Shown here one piece after another: positions 25,705-37,468 of a DNA stretch of 64,000 bases. The position numbers and the translations under genes were made by a program. The notes under the pieces were generated by a model, which saw only the letters and a list, made by a program, of their open reading frames with translations, was not told where the DNA came from and searched no databases. How positions within the stretch are numbered: position 1 is the first letter of the stretch; every line of letters starts with the position of its first letter. The stretch spans positions 1 through 64,000 of the forward strand of contig JASJOG010000431.1 of the NCBI GenBank assembly GCA_030142905.1, read 5' to 3'. Source of the DNA: Heliopora coerulea. Lineage: Eukaryota; Cnidaria; Anthozoa; Scleralcyonacea; Helioporidae.

Positions 25705-26330
25705 ATGAACCGTGTGACCACCGTCATTAAACCTCTATATCAGAAGTGTGGCTCCCATTATTATATCTGACCAAAAACTTTTCCCAACTGATAATTTTAT
25801 GAAGTATATAAAGAAACTCCAAAAATTAGCATGACAGATGAGCAATTCCCTGTCTTTGTAATCTCAACTTCGTAAGCGTGTTCCTGTTTCTTCACTTGAT
25901 GATGTCATCTTGGATATATATATATATATATATATATAAAGAATCTGAGAGTACCTGTATTAAGTTCGGTCCGACGATGACTTTGAAATAGAGTCGCAAT
26001 ATAACCTGAAACGTTTTCTCGTCTTGTTTATTAACATGTAACTTGGGTTTTGCAATATACTTGTGCTCGGAGTTGTCTTCTCATAATTATTAAATCTGTT
26101 TACCAAAAACGTGGATGACGTCTGGCTACTCTCACTCAAATCCTTTACCAAAAGTGTGGCTACCGTTTGCCCACCATTATTCAAGATCCATACCCTAAGT
26201 GTGGCTACCATTGTTAAATCTCTATACCAAAAGATAGACTACCACTATAATAAATCTTTTTACAAGTGTGGCTACGGCTTGGTTAATCGTATAATACCCT
26301 AAAAAATGTTTGGCTAGCGTCAGACTACTC
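25705..26330. repeat. ~34-bp minisatellite in two blocks around a (TA)n run
   Basis: Diverged copies of a ~34-bp unit containing 'accaaaagtgtggctacc' and 'attattaaatctct' occur at 25705-25770 and 26090-26330. An inverted block of the same unit stands at 28640-28725. A (TA)n tract at 25914-25938 lies between the first two blocks. Translated frames here simply repeat the unit. Confidence 0.65.
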
Positions 26331-26630
26331 TTATAAGTTATAAGCTCTTAACCAGTATATAGGGTAAAATGCGACCCTGCTTTTCTTCTGGTTTTCAACC
26401 ATGGCAAATCGACAAATTAAGCAAAAAAAGTAGAACTTCAATTTTTTTAGATATGATATTGTTAAATAACTTATCAAACAAGCGAACGAAAGGAGCCCCT
26501 TCTCTTCTCCATACCCTTACCTCCCTTATGCGGATAGCAAGTTCACGAGAGTAGAGCTTCTGCAGAGTCCTATCCAGGCCCGGACCTATGGGGGGAATGG
26601 GGGGTGTGACACACCCTCCCAAGTTTTTTT

Positions 26631-26712
26631 CACGACTTTCTGTCGGCAGAAATTATATTTTAGTTGGCAGTCTGCCCAACTAAAACATAATTTCTGCCTA
26701 CTGAAAGTCGTG
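26631..26712. repeat. Long subterminal palindrome of the hAT element
   Basis: Two ~40-bp arms, beginning cacgactttctg and ending gaaagtcgtg, fold onto each other with only a few mismatches and almost no loop. It lies about 55 bp inside the left terminal repeat. It may be a transposase-binding or foldback feature, or a smaller insertion. Confidence 0.7.
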
Positions 26713-26751
26713 TTACTCAAGTTTTCGAGGAATTAGAAGAAACACCAGCAT

Positions 26752-27914
26752 TCTCAGTGTTGGCCGTCACGACTCCCGATACGAGCAATAAAGACTAGAT
26801 GACTATCGTTGTGAGGTACGCCGCAGATAAAAAACCGGTGGAACGTTTGCTTTCTTTGACGGTGCTTGGAGATAAATCTGGCGATGGACATGCAACAGAG
26901 ATATTGAGATGTCGCAACAAGCATAGTGTCGATATGGGGTCTGAAGCACTTACAAAAGCGCAAGAGACCGTCGAAGGAGCATTAAAGCTACGAAATCTTT
27001 CCTAAACTTGGTGGATAGCCAGATCGGAATCCATCGACAGTGTTTGGATCTCCTTTGAGTCGATAGTCTCTCTGTTTCAGAAAAGTATCAACAAAGAGCT
27101 GGATTCGGACACGAACACCCGTGATCAGGCCAAGGCACTTTTGAAGAACATGAAAATGTACGACTTCATTTTCAGCCTGGAAATAATGAAACTTATTATG
27201 CGTCATTGCAAGGTGCTCGTCGTTCAGCTTCAGGAAGAAGGTTTGAAATTGCTTGATGCGCTTACTCTGGTGTTCACAACAACAAAGGCTTTGGAAAGGA
27301 TTCGCAATGAAGTTGATGTAGATAAGCAGGTGAAGGCTGCTGCAGCGATGGCAAGGCATGTAGGATGCGACCCGGAAGAAGAATTCAGTCATTATCACAG
27401 GAGAAGAGTGCCCCCAAGGAGGCTGGATGATACGTGTGAAAACGAGGCTGAGGTTGGTTTCGCCATTTTTGATCGGAAGGAAACATTCTCTGTTCTTGAC
27501 CAGATTGTTACAGATTGCAGAGAGAACTGGAATCGGGTTTTTATGAACATAAAATCTTTTTCAGTCTTGCTGTCACCGTGGGAAGAAATCAGTGGAGAAT
27601 TAGCAGAGAGTTTGTGCAAGTTGTTGGGTGGAAGCTTAACAAGTGAAAGCCTTGTCGCAGAGTTCATTGTCTTGAGACAAGAGTCTGACGATGGAAAGCC
27701 AATGAAAACCAAGTCAGTCCGTGAAGTTGCTGCCTTCGTCAGTAGGAGAAAGCTTGTCTACCCCACCTGCAACATGGCGTTCACCTTTCTTGAAACGGCA
27801 ACAGTCACTGTGGCTCCAACTGAAAGATTATTCAGCAAACTGAAAGTGGCCAAGAACAAGCTAAAAAGCACTATGCTCCAAGATCGCCTGGAATCTCATG
27901 TTGATTTCATGTGA
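26752..27914 (+). pseudogene. hAT transposase, DUF4371/zinc-finger-MYM-like subgroup, C-terminal part
   Basis: The first piece (26799-27005) matches the DUF4371 region (VRYAADKKPVERLL). After a stop at 27003 and a shift, the second piece (27141-27914, 257 codons) ends in the hAT C-terminal dimerisation region: YPTCNMAFTFLETATVTVAP, then ERLFSKLKVAKNKLKSTM. The dimerisation region lets transposase subunits assemble. The N-terminal zinc finger and the first catalytic residue are absent, so it is non-functional. The long open 3' half suggests fairly recent inactivation. Confidence 0.8.
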
Positions 27915-28380
27915 AAGAGATCTTTCAGAGGGGTTAGATCTTAACACCATTATTCAAAACTGGGTTCATTTGAAGGAAAAACGTGTTCGATTTAACACGG
28001 ACAAGTAGAATCATTAAAGCCCGGACAAATAGAATCATTAACTTATCAATTTAAATTAATTTCAAACTACCCAATTTAATACTCACAAATCTAAAGTTGA
28101 TGTTAAATGTTTTGCTTATATGTAATCAACGAGAGCTCACCAAAGACACAAACTTTAATATTAAAATGCCATCATGTTTTCATTGCGTATTGATAGTGCG
28201 TACTTATTAACGTAGGACTAATTGACCATTTCACCAGCGGACAAGCGTCATTTTAGTAGGCACTCCACGGAAAGACAAAAGCTTCAATAGGATATTGTCG
28301 GTACAAGCTCGTGCGTCAGTCGGTTGAAGTGAGCTTACATTCCCCCTGTAGAATTTTTTTAGTACGGCCCTGGTCCTATC

Positions 28381-31300
28381 CATGCTGGTCCACCAGCATG
28401 TCGGCTTCAAGAGTATGTGTCCATTTCTTTTTGCTATATCCCCGCAGTATGGTCAATTTTCCTTTCATGTAGAGCTTTTCTTTTGGTTTTCAAAGAAGAA
28501 ATCACTAAGAATGGCATTTTTAGCGGATTGACTTAAAATACCTCAAAAATATATTTGACCGGTAAAGGTTTAAAACCCTATAAGATCACTGTGGTTATTG
28601 AGAGCTTTCTGGTCACAATCCCTCCCACAGGGTTTTAGTGAGGGTGGCCACATGGCAGCCACGTCTTTTAGTAAAGAGATTTAATAATGGTAGGGACACA
28701 GTAACCACACTTTTGGTAAGGGGTTTTCAAAAGACTGGACACAGAGTCAAATGTTTCTCTTGGATTTTGACCAAAATAGGTGAATGTTTCTACATCAGTT
28801 TTTGCTGGGGGTTGATTTCTTTCTTCGAATGTAATAGGAATTTTCTTATTAAAAAAAAGAAAGAAAAACAAAATAACGGGAGAAAAGTGTTAAGAGCTAA
28901 GTGCAGTTAGAGTAAGGCATCGTTTTGCAATAATTTCACGAATGCCATCATTGTCAGTTCAATTTCTCTTACTGCTAGATTTCCTTCACTCGTTCTGTTT
29001 TCTTCGGGCTTGATTTTTGTTCCTTGTACAGTAGCTGTTTTGATTCTTCGTTTTGTTTGTTCAGTTGTTATCAGGCTTAGCGTTTCTCCTTTTTTTTATG
29101 ACAACCTGATATGCAAGTTCTTGCTCCTGGTCTCGTGTACTTTGTTGTTCTCAAGGCCAACAATTTCAGTTAAAGCACCTCTCGTTCTGCGATGAGTATG
29201 GGACAGTAAAGTGCTAATATCTGGCTATAGCAACAATTTTATATTAGATCGTGAAGGTTCCGGTCCATGTCAGCGTTGCTCTTGGGAAAGCCTTTTACGT
29301 CGAAGACGCCGCGCAATTTACGTAATATAAACATCAGGTATCGAGCTCAGGATTCGCTTTTGGTAGAAATTATCCCGTTTCCGTGCAGCATTTCCTGATC
29401 GAGATGAGATTGCTAGTGTGTGCTTACCATACACTTTTCTGTTGAAGAAGTGGGTAGTGCTCAAATTGTTAACTTGCTTGAGTACGTATTTAGTTACTCA
29501 TCGTGGGACACCATTCATTATTTTTAATTTCCGTTATAATCTTTCTCGATTTTGAGTCTTCTTCTGATCATCACTTTACTCTTCTTCGCCCTTGTATCGT
29601 TCTTGATTGTCGTCCTTTCGTTTTTCCTGGCCTATGCGATATCGAAGTTATCGGTGGACGACGAACGGGTTGTGATTAGTACAAACGGCCTATTCCTCCG
29701 TTTTCCAATCTAGAATAGCAGGAATGAACTGTTTGTGACTGTTAAGAATCCGGCGATAAAATAATTCTTTTTATAGAATTGTGGTGATTCTTACGCAACT
29801 TTGCTTTGATTTTAGTCTGTCACCTGGCTTACGCGTGCTTTTGTAATTGTTTTGATGGTTATGCTAATGCCTTAAGCCGTAGTTTCATTTTGAGGTTGGC
29901 CTAATCCTTTCTTTACATTATTTGTTAAGGTTTATCGTTATACGTGTGAATCAGCCTGAAGACATAGGGAGCTGTTGTTTATTCAAACTGGGAAAGTTGG
30001 CTAAGGGGACCCTTGACACGGACCATACTTCATTACAATGTAAAATAAGATGTTTTCAGGCATTTAAAACGCGTCAATTCTATATTAACCCAAAGGAAAT
30101 ACGTCGACTGACACGGTTTAAAATTTTATCACTTCTTTGTTGAAGAAACTGAAACTGATTGGACTTGTGATAATAGCAAATAATTTTTCTTAATCCTCAG
30201 CTTGTAAACCTGTAAGTATTGGTAGAGCAATAAGAAAGGAACTGGTGCATCATATCATGTTTTCCCCAGAGAAGAAGGCAATGGAACAAAAAATCTCCTT
30301 TGTTATCGCGCCAGTCTTACTAATTTTGTGGGTCGACGAATAATGTTACTATATCGCCAGTTCGTTATTTCTTTTTCAGTTCTGAGAAGCATTGATTGTG
30401 ATGAACCCTGGTGCATTGTTTTTAATAACTCTGGGCACGTTGGCAATCTATAAATGCCAAACATTAGGTAAGGATTAGTTAAAAGACAAATGCGCGAGAC
30501 GTTTTGTTTCCTGCGATTTAGTTACAATTGCTATTGAATTGTTTTACTATGGCTAATGCCAAAATATTTTACTCTAGCCTATCCCAAAATAACGATTTTA
30601 CTTGTCATGGGAGACGTCCTGCATGCGAAGAAAAGATTAATTTTTTTTTAAAATTAAAGCAAATCGAGATATTACATTACGATACCAAACAAATGTTATC
30701 CAGCTATGGTGATCCAGAAGATAATTATATTTAGGATCTTATGTATATAATTAATACAAAAGATAATGTCAGAACTTAAATAATTTTGATTAAGACTATG
30801 TTTTCACAAAAGCAGACCAGTCAAAATCTTTCAAAAAATACTCCTTTTAATGTTATACTATAATTAACGCCACCTCACACTCATGCGAAGAAAGGATTAA
30901 AAACGCAAAAATACATCCATTTGATTGAATCGACAGTCGTTAACGCTATTGTCACGTTTGATTAAAATTTTTGCTAATAAAGTGACATTTATTAGCGTAG
31001 ATACGCAACTATTTGCATCAAAGGGCATTCTATAGTGCCAAAAGATGGCCGTTAACACAATTCTAGAATACGGTAGGGGGAATAAAATTTTAATTATGCA
31101 AGATATTTCTCCGGTCTGTTGCAGGGTCGACTTAAGGTTTTATCGAATTGCGACAAGTATGAAAGATATAGGAATAAAACTGTCACAATTCGTACATAAA
31201 TTGAATTTGGTAAAAGAGTTCTTACCCTTTTTATTTCGCCAATATGTCGATATTATGATATTATGATATGATATAACATTGAGATATGTTTTGCAGTGAC

Positions 31301-31961
31301 ATAGAGAAGAATTCTGTTCCTTTTTTGAACGTCTGAACTCATCGCACGAACGGCTTTGAAGTTCTGTTTATCGGAAGTCCCTTGTTCACTAGTTTGTTTA
31401 CAAATTTTGATCATTTTGTTCTCTTATCTTTTAAACGCGGGCTCGCCTGTACCTTCACTAAGCTGATATTGTATAATTTTCTCGTAATACCACATTTTTC
31501 CTGTCATGTATATTTCAAGCTGTGAACCAGCTTTAGTTCACAGCACTTTGTTAAAACACATCAACTTTTACGTCTTCGACAAAACAATTATTTGCAAAAG
31601 TTTACAATACAAGGCAGTGCTGTACTACATGAAAGCATTGATCGCAAAACTTTATTTAGCCATAAAACACTTTTTTGCTTAGACGAGAAGCGTGAAACTA
31701 GCAACAAGACGGACCTATTTTCAGCATTAATGTAGTAACGTTTTACACCATTCTATAAAATTAGTTGCTTATAACTTTTATTTACAACTATCTTGATCAA
31801 TAGACATGATGAGCTTCTTTGTCTAATGACGCTTGGAAGGAAGTTTATTCACCACTGCAATGTAAACTGTAAAGAATTATTGTTGCAACAAAGTCTCGAT
31901 AACGACCAAAAATGAATTTGTATTAACGTCACTGTGTCGTTCCGTTCCGTAAAGTTAATAT
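28381..31961. other. Long intergenic stretch without a recognised gene
   Basis: The only structured part is the inverted block of the 34-bp minisatellite at 28640-28725. Frames near 29010-29195, 29922-30143 and 31045-31266 are short and carry no recognisable motif. No transposon ends were found. Confidence 0.4.
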
Positions 31962-32112
31962 TGTTATGATCTTTCGTGTTTTATTCTCTTAACTCCGATC
32001 AACTCAAGTGACAACTCCGCTCGTTGTCTCATGTTACAGTTCGCTTGTTTTACATTAATTAATTAGTTTGATATTAACAACTCCGAAGTATTAAGTATCA
32101 TATATCATTACA
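31962..32112 (-). repeat. Probable short Gypsy 3' LTR
   Basis: Immediately after the purine tract aagaaaagaaag (minus strand) the sequence starts TGTAATGATA and ends GATCATAACA at 31962, a 151-bp TG...CA unit that contains AATAAA. Without the partner LTR the borders are inferred from the purine tract and the TG/CA ends. Confidence 0.5.
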
Positions 32113-32189
32113 TCTTTCTTTTCTTAAGAGTTTAACAAAATTCGAATTGGAAAGTCAATACTGTTTAATCGTGTGTAAGCATCTACGAA

Positions 32190-34819
32190 TCAATAATAAT
32201 AGTCATGCGGTTTACTAACCCGTCCATAACGTGTGGTTACCATAGTTGATTGTTTTCCGGAATCTGTTTTCGTTGTTGGAGTGTCGTTTCGTTTCTTTTC
32301 AATTTCTCTTTTCGTGTTATGATATTCAGTAAGTGGTATTTCGATGTCTGCGTTGGCTTGTATGAATGGTTCATTTGTTTGAAGTAGATCTCTTCTATTT
32401 CGTCTTAACACTCTGCCTTCTTCTGTTTGGACTTTGTAGGATCTCGGGTGTTGGTCTTGTTCAATCACTCTTGCTTTGACTGGCCATAAGCCGTCTTTAT
32501 TTACTCGAACCGTTGATCCTCCTTTAAGTGATGGATGTTTCTTTGCTGTTCTGTCGTAGTATTCTTTTTGCTTGTCCATCAGGATTGTTTTCTTTAGGAG
32601 ATACTTGTTGTTCTCATTACGTGTCTGGGTGTACTGTTGAAATGATGGAAGTCTTGTTCGAATCTTTCTTCCAAACAGTTTTTCAGCAAGCGACGGTCCT
32701 CCGTTAGGATCTGGGCATGCTCGATGTGCTTGAACTGCTATGTACGGGTCTTCTCCCTTTTTGGTAGCTTTCTTGAGGAGCTGTTTGATAGTTTGAACCG
32801 CTCGTTCTGCCATTCCGTTTGACCTTGGTATTTTGGGCTCGATGTGGTGTGGATAAAGTCCCTTTTACTGGTAAATTCTTTAAACTCTTTGATGCTGTAT
32901 TGTAGTCCGTTATCAGAGACTACTTCGCATGGTGTGCCATGTCTTGAGAATATTGACTTCAGTTTCTGGATGACTTGTTTGCTGCTGGTGTTGTCCAACT
33001 TTGCTATTTCTGGATAATTGGAGTAGTAGTCGACAACAATCACAAAGTCGTTGTTTTGAAACTTGAATAAATCTGTTGCTACTTTCTCCCAAGGTTTCGT
33101 AGGAAGATTGTGCGGCATCAGAGGCTCTTTCTGTTGGTATTTTCTATGTTCCTGGCATACACTGCATCCTTTAATCATTTCCGTTATTTCCATGTTCATC
33201 TTAGGCCAGAACAATGTTTCTCTAGCTCTAGATTTACATTTCTCGATTCCCAAGAGTCCATCGTGTATTCTCTCTTTAATGTCCATTCTCATGGTCGAGG
33301 GAACTATCACTCGTTCTCCTTTCATGATGATTCCGTTGGCTTCGGTGATTTCTTGTCTGAATGGAAAGTATGGTGTAAGTTCAACTGGAAGCTGTGCTTT
33401 GTGGTCTGGCCATCCATCTTTTAAAGTATTGCTTAGCTTCTGTAGGACGTGGTCTTTCGCGGTTTCACGTTGAAATTTACTAAGCATCGTTTCGGATGTC
33501 GGTAGATTGGATATTACCATGTGAACTTGGCTCTCTAAATTAAGTTCATCTTCTGGTAGTCGAGGTAGGTATGCTCTTGACAGAGTGTCCGCAACGGGTA
33601 AGTTCTTTCCGGGGGTATACTGTAATGTCATGTCGTATCTCTGGAGTTTTAATATGAATCTCTGGATTCTTGGTGGGGCACTTGCAATTGGTTTTGAGAA
33701 AATGGGTTGGAGAGGCTTATGATCGGATTCTGCAACAAAAGGCTTGCCATATACGTAATCGTGGAATCGTTGAGTGCCAAACACTATTGCCAAAGTCTCT
33801 TTTTCGATCTGTGCGTAGTTTTGTTCTGTTTTCGTCAGTGATCTGCTGGCATATGCTACTGGGGCCCATGATTCATGCTTTTGCTGTAGAACTGCTCTTA
33901 GGCCGTACTTTGATGCATCAACTGATATCATGGTTTGTAGTTTAGGGTCGTAGTATTTGAGAGTGGGGCTTGACGACATTTCTTTCTTGAGCTGTTTAAG
34001 GGCTTCATCTTGATGCTCGGTCCATTGCCATTCAGCGCTTGACTCTAATAGTTGTCGTAGACATGTTGTCTTGGATGAAAGATCTGGAATAAATTTTCCA
34101 AGATATGTGACCATTCCTAAAAATCTCTGTAGGTCCGACTTGTTGGTTGGTGTAGGCATGTTCGTAATCGCTCTGATCTTTTTTGGATCTGGTTTTACGC
34201 CTTGATCTGAGAATATGTGACCGAGGCAGGTCATTTCTGTGGTTCCAAAAACACATTTTTCCTTGTTTAGCTTCAAACCGGATTTATCAATTCTTTCGAG
34301 GACTTGCGAAAGGTGAACATTGTGTTCTTCTTTGGTCTTTCCCCAAATGATGATGTCATCCTGAACATTTGCGCAGCCTTCAATGCCTTCTAGTATCTGG
34401 GTTGTCTTCTTCTGGAAGACTTCACTTGCACTTAAAATTCCAAAGGGAAGTCTCTTAAATTTATATCTGCCAAATGGGGTGTTAAACGTTAGAATCTTTG
34501 AGCTCTCCTCATCGACTTTTATCTGCCAATACCCACTTGACGCGTCTAACTTCGAAAAGAATTTTGCATCTGCCATTTCTGCCATGATTGACTCAGCATT
34601 ACGCATTGGGTTGTGTTCTCTCTTTATTGCCTTGTTTAGATCGTATGGATCAAGGCATATTCGCAGTTTTCCATTAGGCTTCTCAACTATAACTAGAGAA
34701 TTCACCCAATCGGTCGGTTCGTCTACTTTGTCGATGATTTCATTTCTTTCCATGCGTTCTAGTTCAGCTTTTAGCTTGTCTTTCAATAGGTACGGTACTT
34801 TGCGAGGAGGGTGTACCAC
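32190..34819 (-). pseudogene. Gypsy pol: reverse transcriptase, RNase H, integrase
   Basis: The long frame (34819-32738) shows reverse transcriptase motifs RICLDPYDLNKAI, FSKLDASSGYWQI, LPFGI and the catalytic box as VQDDIIIWG, then RNase H (ISVDASKYGL) and integrase: an HH-CC zinc region ending CSVCQEHR, the first Asp in KVATDLF and the second in VVSDNGLQY. The last catalytic Glu and the C-terminal chromatin/DNA-binding part (MAERAVQTIK to the end at 32190) are in another frame, so one shift lies near 32740-32815. The enzyme set would copy and insert the element. All key residues I could locate are present, so the frameshift is the main lesion here. Confidence 0.9.
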
Positions 34820-34852
34820 CGGCTTTGCATCTGTTTTCAGATTGATGTGGTG

Positions 34853-35401
34853 CTATCCAGATAGGCAACCAATATCTCCAAACACTTGTCCATAATGTTG
34901 TGTAATGTCGGAAGTTCGCTTTATTTGCTTGACACGTTTAATAAGGTTGAGGCGTTCACTTGTTGCTAGTCCTAGGATCGGAGAAGACTTAATCGGGACG
35001 ACAAAGAATTGTATCGGATAATCAATCTTTCCTTTTCTTTTTAGTCGTAGTATGCATTTACCTGAGATTGGTATTTCTGTTCCATCATATGCGAGTAATT
35101 TCTCTTTTGTTTGGTGTAATTTGTGTTGTTTTGGAAGTCGTTTGAATGTGCTTTGTGGTATTACGTTGGCTTGTGCTCCTGTATCGATTTTGTATTCGAT
35201 GAGTAATCCAGATGTATCAATTGATACGGTCCATGTATTCGAATCATGTTGCTTCTCACATATTTCGACTTTATGGCGCGCGTTTTCTTCTTGTGTTAGG
35301 GAGTGGCGTGTTGATTTCTCTTCGTTATTTAACGGTGCTAATATATAAGTTGTCTCCACCTTCAACACTTTCTTTACTAGAATGGTTGTCATCTCTCGCA
35401 T
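34853..35401 (-). pseudogene. Gypsy aspartic protease region
   Basis: The retropepsin active site is seen as YKIDTGAQANVIP (D-T-G) with the later hydrophobic-G segment SSPILGLATSERLNL. The frame is the same as that of the reverse transcriptase frame starting at 34819, and is separated from it by a single TAG at 34853. The stop could be a mutation or, less likely, a read-through site. Confidence 0.85.
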
Positions 35402-35840
35402 TCATTTCGTTTATTTGATTTGATAAACATACTTTTGCAAAGTGATTTCGTTTTCCACATTTCTTACATAATTTCCCATAGGCGGGACAGCGTCCTTTGT
35501 CATGTTGACTTCCACAGTATCGACAAATTTTCCTTTGGTGATCACGTTTTCTTTGATTATCTTGTTTACCTCTGTTTCGCGATTTGTCCTTTCGGTAGCG
35601 TAGTTAGTCGAGTTGATTTGGCGACGTTTTAGACTGCATTTCTTCCGACTGCTTCTTTGTTTCTTCAGCTGCTCTGCAAATGCTCATTGCTTTATCAAGT
35701 GTCAGGTCAGGTTCTCGCAGTAATCTTTCTTGCACTCTCGTATCCCTCACTCCAGCTACAATTCGGCCTCTTATGAGGCTCTCTTTTAGTAATCCAAATT
35801 CGCAATGCGTGCTTTTTAGTTTCAGTTCAGTGACATAAAT
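35402..35840 (-). pseudogene. Gypsy gag C-terminal part with zinc knuckles
   Basis: On the minus strand a capsid C-terminal helix-rich segment (ESLIRGRIVAGVRDTRVQER, then DKAMSICRAAEE) is followed by a basic linker and two cysteine knuckles, one ending CGKRNHFAKVC. These knuckles bind RNA. Stops and shifts near 35614 and 35540 break the frame, and the N-terminal half is missing. Confidence 0.75.
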
Positions 35841-35878
35841 TTTTTATGTCTTAAATTATAAAACATTAGAGCACTATA

Positions 35879-36487
35879 GGTTGGTTAATACGAGTGAAGC
35901 AAGCACAGATACAAGCACAAATGCAAGTGTAAAAGCGTCCATACAAAGAAGACCACCAGACTAACTTTGAGGTACGCAGGTCCATTCGCGCACATTTTTT
36001 GTAAGATGGCAGACAATGATATTGATACGCTCTCAGCAGCTTGGCCAACTCTACATACGACGAAATAGGAAATGGAGGTTAAGAATACGTGTGAGGCCAA
36101 GAAAATTTTGGATACAAGATATATTTGCTCGGCTAAAGCAACAAGGCGATAATCAAAATCTTGTATAGTCATCTTGCCAAGCTAAATTTTTTGTCCCTGC
36201 TTTTGAAGTGTGGAGAAAATTTGTCATAGGGAACAAAATACGTACGAACAGCTTCGAAGAGCTTCTCATAAACTTGCATTTCTGTTTGTTCGGCAAATTT
36301 TTGTTTGTTTCCATTGCTCTTGCGCTTGGTTTACTCCTGTTCATACGGCAAAAAACCGTAAAGCAAGCGCATGGAAAAAAAAAATCTCTCTTGAGCTTGC
36401 GTTTGCCTCACCCCGGTTCTCAAGTTTAATTTATTGTGATTGCGTTTGTGCTTGCATCTGTACTTGCTTCACTCGTGTGAACCAGCC
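35879..36487. mobile_element. MITE with ~45-bp terminal inverted repeats
   Basis: The left end GGTTGGTTAATACGAGTGAA is matched, inverted, by a right end GGCTGGTTCACACGAGTGAA, and the similarity continues through a low-complexity 'aagcacagatacaagcacaaa' type block. There is no transposase. Target duplication is not clear. It abuts the point where the Gypsy gag is lost. Confidence 0.65.
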
Positions 36488-36580
36488 TCAAAACCAGAAC
36501 CTCACCATTAATGATTGCTACAACTCATGGATGGGATCCCCGCGTCAACCAAGTGTTGATTTCCACTATTTACTTTATAG

Positions 36581-36994
36581 ACGCCTGACCTACTTCATGT
36601 CCTTGTGGATGGGATAGTCTTAACTCTACATGCTACTATTTCAGTAAATTCCAGGCCACCTGGGATAATGCAAGATCTTATTGTCTGAGTCGTGGCGCTG
36701 ACTTGGCCTTTCCCGTGAGCAGGGAAGAAGAAATGGCAATCTTGGACACCTTGGAAATTAAAAAACACAAAGATTATCACCCCTGGATCGGGCTTGTAAG
36801 ACGTTACGATAAAGAATTCTTTACCGTTTATGGATTGAAGCCTAACTATACAAACTGGTTACCAGGGGAACCTGATAATTTTTCAAACTGCGAAAACTGG
36901 GCACATTATTGGGTAAAAAATGGTAAACAGGCATGGAATGATATACTTTGTGCGAAGAAAAATCATTTTATTTGCGAGGATAAAAGAATGAAAC
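36581..36994 (+). CDS. C-type lectin domain exon (copy 2)
   Basis: The domain runs from CPCGWDSLNSTCYYF through WDNARSYC, WIGLVRRYDKEFFTVYG, NWLPGEPDN and AWNDILC to FICE, with more canonical features than copy 1: a 'GEPDN' loop and WND. The exon has an acceptor tttatag at 36580 and a donor GTGAGT at 36995. A TGA lies in frame at 36586-36588 between the acceptor and the domain, so either the true exon start differs or this copy is damaged. It is about 60-70 percent identical by eye to the minus-strand exon at 4735-5149 and shares its splice donor phase. No upstream signal-peptide exon was found. Confidence 0.7.
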
Positions 36995-37417
36995 GTGAGT
37001 TAAAACGTATTTCTATTTTCAATTTATCCAAAAGTTATGCAGGGATCATGTGACAAATATTATTCCGGTTTATTTGTTTCACTTTGATCAACCTGTTTTA
37101 AATAATTAAAGGAAATGTTAAACTTCCTATTGTTTGACCAAGTGGGTACGACTAAAATCTCCTCAGTTAACATAATTATTTCAGCATTCAGAAGATTTCA
37201 ATTAATCATATATTCTTTTAGCGCATGTGCAATGTCTTATTCTGTCTTATTTTGATTGTTAGTTACCATGAGAAGGTGAGTAATATTAAATAATTTTGCT
37301 CAACAAGGCAAAATAGCTGTATCCCAAAACTTGTTGGCCGTGGATTAAATTATGATTTTTATTTTAAGTTTTTTATGCTAGAACTTAATATTACTACCGT
37401 CTGTTCTCCTTTTTTAG

Positions 37418-37468
37418 CCTAAAATGAGGTCGCACAAGAACAGGAAACGGACTACGGATAGTGAATAA
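37418..37468 (+). other. Conserved exon-like 51-nt block downstream of lectin copy 2
   Basis: A pyrimidine tract and acceptor (cctttttttag) precede 51 nt matching the block at 4313-4363; one frame ends NRKRTTDSE then TAA. A tiny possible exon (ttaccatgagaag, 37263-37275, between an AG and GTGAGT) lies in between. Phase analysis does not settle which reading is used. Confidence 0.4.

Larger units (their letters stand above)
26575..28372 (+). mobile_element. hAT transposon with exact 8-bp target duplication
   Basis: gtcctatc occurs at 26567-26574 and again at 28373-28380. The element starts CAGGCCCGGACC and its inverted right end starts CAGGGCCGTACT, giving a 12-bp terminal inverted repeat with three mismatches. 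At 1.8 kb it is shorter than autonomous hAT elements and codes only the C-terminal part of a transposase, so it is an internally deleted copy. Confidence 0.85.
31962..35842 (-). mobile_element. Gypsy-type LTR retrotransposon, 5'-truncated
   Basis: On the minus strand the order is gag (incomplete), protease, reverse transcriptase, RNase H, integrase, a purine-rich tract and a short LTR: the Gypsy/Metaviridae order. The 5' LTR and most of gag are missing; recognisable gag stops about 35840, about 35 bp from the MITE at 35879. Damage in pol is light (one stop, one shift), so the truncation is the main defect. Confidence 0.85.

Noticed and set aside
25914..25938. TATA-box promoter cluster
   Set aside because: It is a plain (TA)n microsatellite inside a minisatellite region with no gene next to it.
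33063..35632. Plus-strand frames of 70-170 codons across the Gypsy region
   Set aside because: They are antisense shadows of the pol and gag genes on the minus strand.
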